Origin: Prorocentrum cordatum
Lineage: Eukaryota; Sar; Dinophyceae; Prorocentrales; Prorocentraceae
Reading direction: 5' to 3'
Length of the DNA stretch: 47,770 bases
Assembly: GCA_963575745.1 (NCBI GenBank)
Contig: CAUYUJ010016149.1
Coordinates: 380,654 to 428,423, forward strand
The notes below the pieces were generated by a model. That model was not told the origin of the DNA, made no database searches, and was given only the letters and a program-made list of their open reading frames with translations. Positions within the stretch are counted from its first letter, which is position 1, and every line of letters starts with the position of its first letter. Position numbers and translations under genes: made by a program. This document shows positions 21,191 through 30,060 of this stretch, one piece after another.

Positions 21191-22247
21191 ACGCTTCGCG
21201 TGACCCCGCAAGCCTACCCAGAAAAGATGCCCAGACGAGTTGCCCTGCTCAGGGATGTGGAAGAGCATGCAGTGGAATGAAGGGCTGCGTGCGACGTCTT
21301 TCCCCAAGAGGGGAGAGGATGAGGAGGAATCGGATGAATGAGGAGGAGGAGGAGGAGGAAGGAGGAGGAACAGGCGGATTTGGAAGAGGAGGAGGGGGTG
21401 GAGGAGTAGGGAGGCGGAGAAGGAGGTGGAGGAGGAGGAGGAGGAGGAGGAGGAGGAGGAGGAGGAGTTGGAGGGGGAGCAGAAAAGGTTAGAGGTTAGA
21501 AGCATCTTGGATGCCTCTCGGAGTCTCTTCGGATCTCTTCCAAGAGTCTCTTGGGGTCCTCTTGGGGTATCTTCGGGGTCTCTTGGCAGTCCCGGGTCCC
21601 TCTTGGGGGCTCTTGAGTGCCTCTTGGGAGCCCTTGGGGGCTCTTGGATGTCTCTTGGGGGCCTCTTGGGGTCATCTTGGGGGCCCCTTCTGGGCCTCCG
21701 GGGGCTTCCTGGGCAGCTATCGGGGCCGTCTTGGGACACCCTTGCGAGCTTCGGGGGCCATCTTGGGGCCACATTGGAGACGATCGAGCAATGGAGGGCC
21801 ATCGCACATTGGGGTCCTCCCCCCAGGAGGCCAAAAGGTGGCCCACACCGTCGTATAACATCAGTTGTGTGTGTCTCCTCGCCGAGGCCTCTTGGGGCGT
21901 CTTGGGCTTCTCGGGGGGGCCTCTTGTAGGCTCTTGGGCGTCTCTGTGGAGCCCCTTGGGGTCATCTTGGATGCCTCTTGGGGGGCCTGTTGGGGCCGCC
22001 TGGGCACCTCTTTGGGCCATCTTGGTGCAACCTGGGGAGCCTCGGGGGCTATCCTTGGGCCATCTTGGAGGTGATCGATCAAAGAAGGGGGATCTTGTAA
22101 TTAGGGTCCCCCCCGCAGGAGGCCAACATAGGGCCAACACCCTAGTAACATCAGTGATTTTGGCTTCCTCGCCGAGGCCATGTTTGACGCTCTAGCGCCT
22201 CGCCCTCCCCCCCTACACACCCACGGGTAGACGGTAGGGGGAGGGGT
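21184..22247 (+). repeat. Composite repeat, copy 1 (related to 46.5 kb)
   Basis: Order: ATTCTAGACGCTTCGCGT; GATGCCCAGACGAGTTG; a GGA microsatellite (21340-21480); CTTGGGGCC minisatellite (21495-22060); CAGGAGGCCAACAT and GGGCCAACA; TGATTTTGGCTTCCTCGCCG; and a tail ending GGTAGGGGGAGGGGT. The same blocks in the same order occupy 46514-47418. An extra partial unit (about 21780-21895) shows the minisatellite-plus-core part duplicated in tandem here. No coding frame is credible. Confidence 0.85.
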
Positions 22248-22302
22248 CAAGACACCCCCTAGATAGCAAGACGTCTGGCTCACCCCCACCCGCGCTCCCA
22301 CC

Positions 22303-22461
22303 ACATACGTCAGGGTTTGACCTGAACGCTGTGTTGCTGGACTTCGGCGTTGTTTTGTTTTTCGTTTTGGTAGGGAGGTACAGGACAGCGGGTAAAGCAA
22401 CACGAACAACGGCACGAGCACAACATGAAAACCAACGTTTGGGTCCAGCCCTGACATAAGC
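22303..22461 (+). mobile_element. hAT-like MITE, family 1 (22311-22453) with target duplication
   Basis: The left terminus is CAGGGTTTGACCTGAACG; the right terminus is CGTTTGGGTCCAGCCCTG, the inverted partner. The flanking 8-mers are ACATACGT (22303-22310) and ACATAAGC (22454-22461), 6 of 8 identical. hAT elements characteristically have termini starting CAGGG or CAG and an 8-bp target duplication. The 143-bp length with no coding frame fits a MITE. A sibling is at 36176-36321. Confidence 0.78.
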
Positions 22462-22479
22462 AACACCCGAGCCTCAGCA

Positions 22480-23040
22480 TGGTCAGCGGTCGTCTTTGGA
22501 AAGACAGCTACTGGGAACCAAAACTGACCCATGAGCACGACGCTGGGGCGAGGTGCACTACGTGTGCCAGGCGTGCCACGCGCGCCAGGCACCCCTGGGG
22601 CCCGAGCGTGCCAGGCACGCCTGGTGTGCCAGAGCGCGAGGGGTGCCGCATACTCCATCCGCGCCACGCGCGCCATGTTCGGGGCACGTTCAGAGTGTGT
22701 CAGGTGCGCCTGCACACATGACAGCACACATCGGGAAACGTGTCGGCCCAACCATCCTTGTCGAAAAGCAATGCCCATCATTATGCCTGGTGGGCCTGCG
22801 CACAGCAGGCCATACGCCACCACTCCCGCGATCCCTGTCAGAAACCACTTGATAGTGAACGCTGTGTGGCCTGGCCGCGCATGATCCAGATTTAGCCGCG
22901 AGGTGCATGTCGTACTGTTGGTTTCGGTAGGGATGATAGCCCTGCGCGCAGCAGGCAATATGCTTACACCCCCGCCGCCCCTGTCAAAAACAATACAAAG
23001 TGCTCGCGGCCCTCACGACCATGACGCAAGACTTTGCCCC
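22480..23040. repeat. Palindrome-rich stretch and a 146-base tandem duplication
   Basis: 22550-22640 repeats GTGCCAGGC, including the near-palindrome GCGTGCCAGGCACGC. A segment with CCTGCGC(A/G)CAGCAGGC and CCCTGTCA(G/A)AAAC occurs near 22787-22860 and again near 22933-23005. In the first copy GGCCTGC and GCAGGCC form a 7-bp stem. No gene recognised. Confidence 0.65.
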
Positions 23041-23046
23041 ACATTG

Positions 23047-23092
23047 TTCCCAACCCTCCTGCGTTGGGTTCTCGTTTTGAATAGAGCACTGC
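23047..23092 (+). repeat. Leader shared by satellite arrays A and B, copy A
   Basis: TTCCCAACCCTCC, GTTGGGTTCTCG and TTTTGAATAGAGCACT in order, then a CT-rich stretch leading into array A. The same leader precedes array B at 26644-26690. Confidence 0.85.
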
Positions 23093-23159
23093 TCGCGCGT
23101 CTCCTTTCTTCCTTCCCGCCCCTCTCTTTGCCTTTTGCCTCGCTCGTCGCTGCGTGCCA

Positions 23160-24640
23160 GCTGGGGGGCTGCGGTCTGTGAAACTGTCGCCACTTTCGAG
23201 GCCTGCTGGGGGGGCCAGCACAGTGGGTACTCACCGCTGACTCAAATGGGACCTCGCCATCCCTGGGGGGCTGCGATCTGTGACACTGCCGCCACTTTCG
23301 AGGCCTGCTGGGGGGCCCAGCACAGTGGGTACTCACCGCAGACTCAATTGCGACCTCGCCATCCCTGTGGGGCTGCGATCTGTGAAACTGTCGCCACTTT
23401 CCAGGCCTGCTGAGGGGCCCGGCACAGTGGGTACTCACCGCAGACTCAAATGGGACCTCGCCACCCCTGGGGGCTGCGATCTGTGAAACTGTCGCCACTT
23501 TCGAGGGCTGCTGAGGGGCCCAGTACAGTGGGTACTCACCGCAGACTCAGATTCGATCTCGCCATCCTTGGGGGGCTGCGATCTGTGAAACTGTCGCCAC
23601 TGTCGAGGGCTGCTGAGGGGCCCAGCACAGTGGGTACTCACCGCAGACTCAGATTCGATCTCGCCATCCCTGGGGGGCTGCGATCTGTGAAACTGTCGCC
23701 ACTTTCGAGGGCTGCTGAGGGGCCCAGCACAGTGGGTACTCACCGCAGACTCAAATTGGACCTCGCCATCCCTGGGGGGCTGCGATCTGTGAAACTGTCG
23801 CCACTTTCGAGGCCTGCTGGGGGGCCCAGCACAGTGGGTACCCACCGCAGACTCAAATTAGACCTCGCCATCCCTGGGGGGCTGCGATCTGTGAAACTGT
23901 CGCCACTTTCGAGGCCTGCTGGGGGGCCCAGCACAGTGGGTACTCACCGCAGACTCAAATTAGACCTCGCCATCCCTGGGGGGCTGCGATCTGTGAAACT
24001 GTCGCCACTTCGAGGGCTGCTGAGGGGCCCAGCACAGTGGGTACTCACCGCAGACTCAGGACCTCGCCATCCTGGGGGGGCTGCGATCTGTGAAACTGTC
24101 GCCACTTTCGAGGGCTGCTGGGGGCACAGCACAGTGGGTACTCACCGCGGACTCAAATGGGACCTCGCCATCCCTGGGGGGCTGCGATCTGTGAAACTGT
24201 CGCCACTTTCGAGGCTGCTGGGGGGCACAGTGGGTACCACCGCGGACTCAAATGGGACCTCGCCATCCCTGGGGGGCTGCGATCTGTGAAGCTGTCGCCA
24301 CTGTCGAGGGCTGCTGGGGGGCCAGCACAGTGGGTACTCACCGCAGACTCAAATTGGACCTCGCCATCCCTGGGGGGCTGCGATCTGTGACACTGTCGCC
24401 ACTGTCGAGGGCTGCTGAGGGGCCCAGCACAGTGGGTACCCACACGCAGATTCAAATTAGACCTCGCCATCCCTGGGGGGCTGCGATCTGTGAAACTGTC
24501 GCCACGTTCGAGGCCTGCTGGGGGGCCCAGCACAGTGACGCCACACGCATATTCAAATTAGACCTCGCCATCCCTGGGGGGCTGCGATCTGTGAAACTGT
24601 CGCCACTATCGAGGCCTGCTTGCGGGGCCCAGCACAGTGA
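23160..24640 (+). repeat. Satellite array A, about 15 units of about 102 bp
   Basis: Each unit has GGGGGGCTGCGATCTGTGAA, ACTGTCGCCACTTTCGAGG, GGCCCAGCACAGTGGGTAC, TCACCGCAGACTCAAAT and GGACCTCGCCATCCCTG. Fifteen units are counted from CTGCG(A/G)TCTGTGA words, usually 101-102 bp apart; units near 24.0-24.3 kb have small deletions. A period of 102 is 34 codons, so open frames persist on both strands. Since every strand and frame is similarly open, I do not call a protein. Confidence 0.93.
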
Positions 24641-24689
24641 CGCCTCCCAAGTAGCTAACACATCAAGTTGATTGTCCATACAGGTTTCG

Positions 24690-24960
24690 GCCAACTCCTC
24701 GTTTCCATTGATACAAATGGGTTGGGTACGTCACAGGGTAATACGCTGTATGGTTGTTTGACAGAGATGGTGTGGGGGGGTCCGCATCGGGCTGGATGCG
24801 CACGCTCCAAATGAAGAGGCAGAGTGCGTTCCGTATTGTTTCTGACAGGGATGGTGTGGGGGGGGGGCGCATGGTTCTTGGTTGGTTGTTTGTCGCCTTG
24901 ATTAGCTCTTCCCCAGAGGGGACAAGAGGGGACCACTCACGCCCTGAAGGCCTGGTGGGA
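24690..24960. repeat. Dispersed GGGTTGGGTACGTC repeat and a direct duplication
   Basis: GGGTTGGGTACGTC, GGTAAT and GGTTGTTTG in order match 29893-29945. TTTGACAGAGATGGTGTGGG (about 24759) and TCTGACAGGGATGGTGTGGG (about 24840) are direct repeats; a reversed relative stands at 22960-23000 on the other side of array A. Confidence 0.6.
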
Positions 24961-24975
24961 TGACGGTCGGAACTT

Positions 24976-25058
24976 TTCGATAGCGTATCGTTATCGAAGC
25001 TTCCCGCCCCGCGGACAGGAGCGACACGCTATCCGCTCTCATGGCATAGCGTGTCGCT
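24976..25058. repeat. Hairpin cluster
   Basis: AGCGACACGCTAT (25020-25032) and ATAGCGTGTCGCT (25046-25058) form a perfect 13-bp stem with a 13-base loop. Upstream, TCGATA and TATCGA (about 24978-24998) also pair. Function unknown. Confidence 0.8.
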
Positions 25059-25116
25059 GCTGCCGCCGCCGCGACACGCGAAGGACAAGTTTCCAACCGT
25101 GAACCTCTCGGAAGTC

Positions 25117-25250
25117 GCGCGGACTTCTCGGATCTTCGCCAGACATCGCTGGCGGCGCATCCTGCGCCGCCAACGGTGCGGCGCGCTCCGCGCGCCAGGG
25201 GGGGGAAGTTCAGCGCCGATCCAAGATATCGGCGCGGACCTCGGAAATGT
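25117..25250 (+). repeat. Hairpin-rich dispersed repeat, best copy
   Basis: Three perfect stem-loops stand in a row: TGGCGGCGC/GCGCCGCCA (25150-25172), GGCGCGC/GCGCGCC (25180-25196) and GCGCCGAT/ATCGGCGC (25213-25235). Related copies are at 21084-21190 and 5535-5660. Confidence 0.85.
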
Positions 25251-25259
25251 TATGTATAT

Positions 25260-25870
25260 TTCTTTCTTTTCGAGCGAAGGGGGGTGGTTTTCTGAGAGTG
25301 CGGGGGCTTTTTAGAAGGAAGGGGCATTTTTTCGAAGTGCCCTGGAGGTTCTGCCAGACCTACCAGCTGGGGTCGCTAAGGTCGCCATGTGGATGGGTGA
25401 AGAGCAGCACCTCGGAGATTTCCTGCTGGGATTTGGGGCCGACTCGTTCCAGCACCTGCCACCACCTGGACCGCTCCCATCGCCCGGATGCCCAGCCTTG
25501 GCAGAGCGCTCCCTGGACTTCCTGGCCCCGGCGGTCCTGGTCGACCCATTCAGCAGACCTGGCCACGAAGACGAGACATGATCGCCCATGTGATGGTGGA
25601 CCACGCCAGGCGGCCACACCCAGGTGTGGAGGAGGCGTGGTTCGACTCCGTCCAGGAGCAGAGCAGCGCATGGGCCCTGGGTGTAGGGGTAAGGGACACT
25701 GACACCGGGTGCTGGGACCGCGGCACCTGCAGCGCCTTCTTGAGAAGGGTCGCACGGCAGCGCCATCCGTTGGGGTGCCTGCGAAAGTCGTCGCCTGGCT
25801 CACGCAGACCAAGGGCATCAGAAACAATCAGGGCGCCAGAGCCGATGACCCGAGTTCGGCGTGAGGGCAC
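25260..25870. other. Possible decayed coding sequence, not recognised
   Basis: Long open stretches exist on both strands. The plus strand gives AKVAMWMGEEQHLGDFLLGF near 25375 and KVVAWLTQTKGIRNNQG near 25785 in different frames, which would need frame changes to join. It might be a retrotransposon linker fragment. I cannot assign a family or even be sure of the strand. Confidence 0.3.
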
Positions 25871-25874
25871 CTCC

Positions 25875-26045
25875 TACAGTGCCGTTTTTTTATACATGCT
25901 CCGCGTGCGGATCATGTATTAAACATGCAGGGACTTATCATTCAAAACAACGATGAGTTCATGCATACATTTATTCATACATTAAAATCATGTATCCAAC
26001 ATCTTATATGTTAAAAAAATCCCATGTATTCAAAACTGCCCTGTA
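25875..26045 (+). mobile_element. Intact mariner-like MITE with TA flanks (25877-26043)
   Basis: A 167-bp element flanked by TA on both sides (25875-25876 and 26044-26045). The termini CAGTGCCGTTTTTTTATACA and TTCAAAACTGCCCTG are imperfect inverted repeats. Internally AT-rich, with TACATG and CATGTA words, in contrast to its GC-rich surroundings. TA duplication and CAGTG termini are typical of Tc1/mariner elements; no transposase is encoded. It is the reference for the split copy at 3070-5159. Confidence 0.8.
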
Positions 26046-26368
26046 GGGTCCCCAGCGGCCCTGCGTGGCACCGACCCGTCCAAGCACGACGGGCAAGCCC
26101 TGGGATCCCTCCTGGCGGGCCAGGGCACGCGCGGCCTGGACGCCCCCCCCGCCCGCCTGCTGCCGCCGTCCGAGCCTGGGCGGGGAGGCGACGGGCGCTC
26201 CCGAGACGGCAGCACGCGGGCGGGCTGTGAGGGCCACCGCGGCGGGCGACGCCGCCGAGGACGGCAGAGCTCCAGCCTGCAGAGGGAGCAGACGCTGCCC
26301 CCTCCCCCCCCCATGAGCCCGGCACGGCACGTTAGATCTTGTCTCGGGCCTTGAGAGACGGGGGTCAG
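26046..26368. other. GC-rich stretch, nothing recognised
   Basis: Overlapping frames on both strands with Pro/Ala/Arg-rich peptides; no motif, RNA or repeat end. Confidence 0.45.
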
Positions 26369-26503
26369 TGCAAACGTTAAGTCGGGCCCGTCCCTCCACA
26401 GGAGGAAAATTCAAGAATAGTCAAAAAGATATTCGGGGGGCGATGTTTTAGCATTTTCGGCGACAATCTGCCTGTAGGGGACATGCCCGACCTAATGCAG
26501 ACG
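26369..26503 (+). mobile_element. MITE family 2, copy 1 (26377-26495)
   Basis: A 119-bp element with termini TTAAGTCGGGCCCGTCCC and GGGGACATGCCCGACCTAA. Inner blocks ACAGGAGGA and TCTGCCTGTAGG continue the inverted repeat. Flanking 8-mers are TGCAAACG (26369-26376) and TGCAGACG (26496-26503), 7 of 8 identical. An 8-bp duplication fits hAT; the superfamily is not certain from the termini. The sibling is at 30069-30167. Confidence 0.8.
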
Positions 26504-26643
26504 GGGGTCAGCCATGGCACCGAATCCTGCAGGATCCTGCGAAGAGCCCCTCTGGCTGACCTGGGTCAGCGAGCCGCTCGTGGCCACGAAGCGGCCGCGT
26601 AGACTGGCTGACCCGGGTTTGCGAAGCCCTGCGTTGCAGTTTT
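26504..26643. other. Short spacer before array B
   Basis: Contains repeated TGACC(T/C)GGGT words; TGACCCGGGT also occurs twice near 29956-29985. No gene. Confidence 0.5.
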
Positions 26644-26690
26644 TTCCCAACCCTCCCTTGGTTGGGTACTCGTTTTGAATAGAGCACTCT
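26644..26690 (+). repeat. Leader shared by satellite arrays A and B, copy B
   Basis: TTCCCAACCCTCC, GTTGGGTACTCG, TTTTGAATAGAGCACT, then a CT-rich stretch and CTGGGGGGCTGCGATATG, directly comparable with 23047-23185. Confidence 0.85.
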
Positions 26691-26749
26691 GGTCGCCCCG
26701 TCCTCCCGCCCAATTTCCTCCTGTCTCCTACCTCCTCCCTGCGGCGCCC

Positions 26750-28412
26750 TCTGGGGGGCTGCGATATGCGCATCTGTCGCCTCCTGCGATCTTGCGCAAC
26801 TGTCGGCACTTTCGTGTGCTCCTGGGAGGCCCAGCGGAGTTGGGGTACACGCGGATCGCGTCGGGATCTCGCGGCTCCTTGCGGGGGAAGCTGCCAATTG
26901 CGCAACTGTCGGCACTTTCGTGGGCTCCTGGGAGGCCCAGCGGAGTTGGGGTACACGCGGATCGCGTCGGGACCTCGCGGCTCCCTGCGGGGGGAGCTGC
27001 CAACTGCGCAATTGTCGGCACTTTCGTGGGCTCCTGGGAGGCCCAGCGGAGTGGGGTACACGCGGATCGCGTCGGGACCTCGCGGCTCCCTGCGGGGGGA
27101 GCTGCCAACTGCGCAACTTTCGGCACTTTCGTGGGCTCCTGGGAGGCCCAGCGGAGTTGGGAGGATCGCGTCGGGACCTCGCGGCTGCGGGGGGAGCTGC
27201 CAACTGCGCAGTCGGCACTTTCGTGGGCTCCTGGGAGGCCCAGCGAGTTGGGGTACACGCGGATCGCGTCGGGACCTCGCGGCTCCCTGCGGGGGGAGCT
27301 GCCAACTGCGCAACTGTCGGCACTTTCGTGGGCTCCTGGGAGGCCCAGCGGAGTGGGGTTACACGCGGATCGCGTCGGGACCTCGCGGCTCCCTGCGGGG
27401 GGAGCTGCCAACTGCGCAACTGTCGGCACTTTCGTGGGCTCCTGGGAGGCCCAGCGGAGTTGGGGTACACGCGGATCGCGTCGGGACCTCGCGGCTCCCT
27501 GCGGGGGGAGCTGCCAACTGCGCAACTGTCGGCACTTTCGTGGGCTCCTGGGAGGCCCAGCGGAGTTGGGGTACACGCGGATCGCGTCGGGACCTCGCGG
27601 CTCCCTGCGGGGGGAGCTGCCAACTGCGCAACTGTCGGCACTTTCGTGGGCTCCTGGGAGGCCCAGCGGAGTTGGGGTACACGCGGATCGCGTCGGGACC
27701 TCGCGGCTCCCTGCGGGGGGAGCTGCCAATTGCGCAACTGTCGGCACTTTCGTGGGCTCCTGGGAGGCCCAGCGGAGTGGGGGTACACGCGGATCGCGTC
27801 GGGACCTCGCGGCTCCCTGCGGGGGGCTGCCAGCGCTGCCAACTGCCAAGCGGCGTGGGGTTTCGTGTGGGCTCCTGGGAGGCCCAGCGGAGTGGGGTAC
27901 ACGCGGATCGCGTCGGGACCTCGCGGCTCCCTGCGGGGGGAGCTGCCAACTGCGCAACTGTCGGCACTTTCGTGGGCTCCTGGGAGGCCCAGCGGAGTTG
28001 GGGTACACGCGGATCGCGTCGGGACCTCGCGGCTCCCTGCGGGGGGAGCTGCCAACTGCGCAACTGTCGGCACTTTCGTGGGCTCCTGGGAGGCCCAGCG
28101 GAGTTGGGGTACACGCGGATCGCGTCGGGACCTCGCGGCTCCCTGCGGGGGGAGCTGCCAACTGCGCAACTGTCGGCACTTTCGTGGGCTCCTGGGAGGC
28201 CCAGCGGAGTTGGGGTACACGCGGATCGCGTCGGGACCTCGCGGCTCCCTGCGGGGGGAGCTGCCAACTGCGCAGTTGTCAGCACTTTCGTGGGCTCCTG
28301 GGAGGCCCAGCGGAGTTGGGGTACACGCGGATCGCGTCGGGACCTCGCGGCTCCCTGTGGGGGGAGCTGCCAACTGCGCAACTGTTGGCACTTTCGTGGG
28401 CTCCTGGGAGGC
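26750..28412 (+). repeat. Satellite array B, about 16 units of 106 bp
   Basis: Each unit has GGGGGGAGCTGCCAACTGCG, CAACTGTCGGCACTTTCGTG, GGCTCCTGGGAGGCCCAGCG, GGTACACGCGGATCGCGTCG and GGACCTCGCGGCTCCCTGC. CACTTTCG words fall at 26807, 26913, 27019, 27124, 27216, 27321 and so on every 106 bases to 28389; the unit near 27850 is scrambled. The unit aligns along its length with that of array A. A period of 106 is not a multiple of three, yet all frames stay open for 500-690 codons on both strands, because the unit has no stop in any frame; this is not evidence for a gene. Confidence 0.94.
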
Positions 28413-28700
28413 CGAACGATCGCTCCAGGACGTTCAAAGTGGGCCCCAGACGGCCCAGGAGGCTTCCAAGACGCTCCAAGAGGCCTCCAAAAGGCTTCAT
28501 GGGAGGGCCCCGAGAGGCCCAAACCAAGAATTTTACGATTGTTTTTGAAGGATTGTGGCCTTCTCGTCTTTTCGGCGTTCCGGAGCTACAGGACGGCTCA
28601 AGAGGCACCCACTACTGCCCCAAGACGGCCCAAGAGGCTTCCCAGAGGACCCGAAGACTGCCCACGAGGCCCCAAGACGGCCCAAGACAGCCACTCTAGC
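28413..28700 (-). repeat. CTTGGGGCC minisatellite cluster 4, reverse orientation
   Basis: CCAAGACGGCCCAAGAGGC-type units. Near 28545 GAAGGATTGTGGCCTTCTCG is the reverse of the GCCACAATCCTTCAA core seen near 955-975, so the core and the short repeats invert together. Confidence 0.8.
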
Positions 28701-28790
28701 GAAGATTACCGACTATCGGGATTTGTCGGTCAGGTTTCCAACGACGATGTCCAGAGGAGTTGCTGTGAGCAGGGCGATTTGGGTGCGACC
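28700..28790. other. Short spacer before array C
   Basis: Unique sequence; contains TGCGACCGAAACAGCAG, which begins the repeat unit of array C. Confidence 0.5.
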
Positions 28791-29570
28791 GAAACAGCAG
28801 AAGATTATTCTCCTGCTACAGCTACAGGCCCGAGCTAAAGCTTTCGGGTCCCAAGCTTCGGCTACAGGCTCAAGCCACAGCTACAGGCCCGTGAGAATGG
28901 GGTGCGACCGGAACAGCAGAATATTATTCTCCTGCTACAGCTACAGGCCCAGCTAAAGCTTTCGGGTCCCAAGCTTCGGCTACAGGCCCAAGCCACAGCT
29001 ACAGGCCCATGAGAATGGGGCGCGACCGAAACAGCAGAAGATTATTCTCCTGCTACAGCTACACGCCCGAGCTAAAGCTTTCGGGTCCCAAGCTTCGGCT
29101 ACAAGCCCAAACCACAGCTACAGGCCCATGAGAATGGGGCGCGACCGAAACAGCAGAAGATTATTCTCCTGCTACAGCTACAGGCCCGAGCGAAAGCTTT
29201 CGGGTCCCAAGCTTCGGCTACAGGCCCAAGCCACAGCTACAGGCCCATGAGAATGGGGTGCGACCGAAACGGCAGAATATTATTCTCGTGCTACAGCTAC
29301 ACGCCCGAGCTAAAGCTTTCGGGTCCCGAGCTTCGGCTACAGGCCCAAGCCATTGTCACAGGCCCATGAGAATGGGGCGCGAGCGAAGCAGCAGAATACT
29401 ATTATCCTGCTACAGCTAAAGGCCCGAGCTAAAGCTTTCGGGTCCCAAGCTTCGGCTACAGGCCCAAGCCACAGCTACAGGCCCATGAGAATGGGGTGCG
29501 ACCGAAACAGCAGAATATTATTCTCCTGCTACAGCTACAGGCTCGAGCTAAAGCTTTCGGGTCCAGCGCG
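28780..29570 (+). repeat. Satellite array C, seven units of about 119 bp
   Basis: Units contain ATTATTCTCCTGCTACAGCT, CTAAAGCTTTCGGGTCCCAA, GCTTCGGCTACAGGC, CCACAGCTACAGGCCC and GAGAATGGGG(C/T)GCGACCG. Starts fall at 28804, 28923, 29041, 29160, 29279, 29401 and 29517. The last unit is cut at AAGCTTTCGGGTCCAG. AAGCTTTCGGGTCCCAAGCTT is an imperfect palindrome, and CAGCTACAGGC repeats within the unit. Unrelated to arrays A and B. Confidence 0.93.
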
Positions 29571-29820
29571 CGGCGCTGTTTCTCCGTGGCATGGGAAAGC
29601 GCGGAGGGGGCTAAAGAAGGCGCGGCCCTGGTGCAGGCAGTATGTTGACACCAGGATCGAGCGCAAAGCGCTGTTCGCTGATCGGTCGCGCGGCGCCGTC
29701 GTGTAGCGCAGTGCGCAGCGCTGTCCCTCAAGAGCGCGAGGCGCTGATTCTTCGTTGAGCGAAGTACACCGCTTGACCCTCAAGCGCGGCGATTGCCAAG
29801 AATGCAATGGTCGTCGCTTT
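29570..29820. repeat. Cluster of GCGC palindromes
   Basis: CAGCGCGCGGCGCTG, AGCGCAAAGCGCT, GCGCGGCGCC, GTGCGCAGCGCTG and GAGCGCGAGGCGCTG occur within about 200 bases. CCCTCAAG precedes two of the GCGC motifs. No gene recognised. Confidence 0.65.
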
Positions 29821-30060
29821 CGTTGGCCTCTTTGACGTCCAGCGGATGTTCAGCTATTTTGAAAACCGCAGTTGATAATGCTACCTGTTGCCAAAGGGTT
29901 GGGTACGTCCCTCGGTAATTTTTCTCCTGCATTGCAGTTGTTTGGTTTCCTGCTGACCCGGGTCTGATTGACCCGGGTTAGCAGATCCCCGACTGTCACT
30001 CAGAGGAGCTTGTCGGTGGGGAAAGCGAAGGCCCCACTCCTTCAAAAGCGAAGGGCGAAG
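29820..30060. other. Spacer with the GGGTTGGGTACGTC repeat
   Basis: 29893-29945 matches 24720-24760. TGACCCGGGT occurs twice. No gene. Confidence 0.5.

Noticed and set aside
23450-24289. A 279-codon frame of 34-residue repeats in array A
   Set aside because: 102 bp happens to be 34 codons. The opposite strand is also open, and indels in several units break the frame.
26675-28838. Open frames of 540-690 codons on both strands over array B
   Set aside because: The 106-bp unit has no stop codon in any of the six frames, so long frames follow automatically. All frames are equally open and the sequence varies as DNA repeat, not by codon.
28780-29570. CRISPR array
   Set aside because: Units are contiguous tandem repeats with no unique spacers; the same holds for arrays A, B and D, and the setting is eukaryotic.
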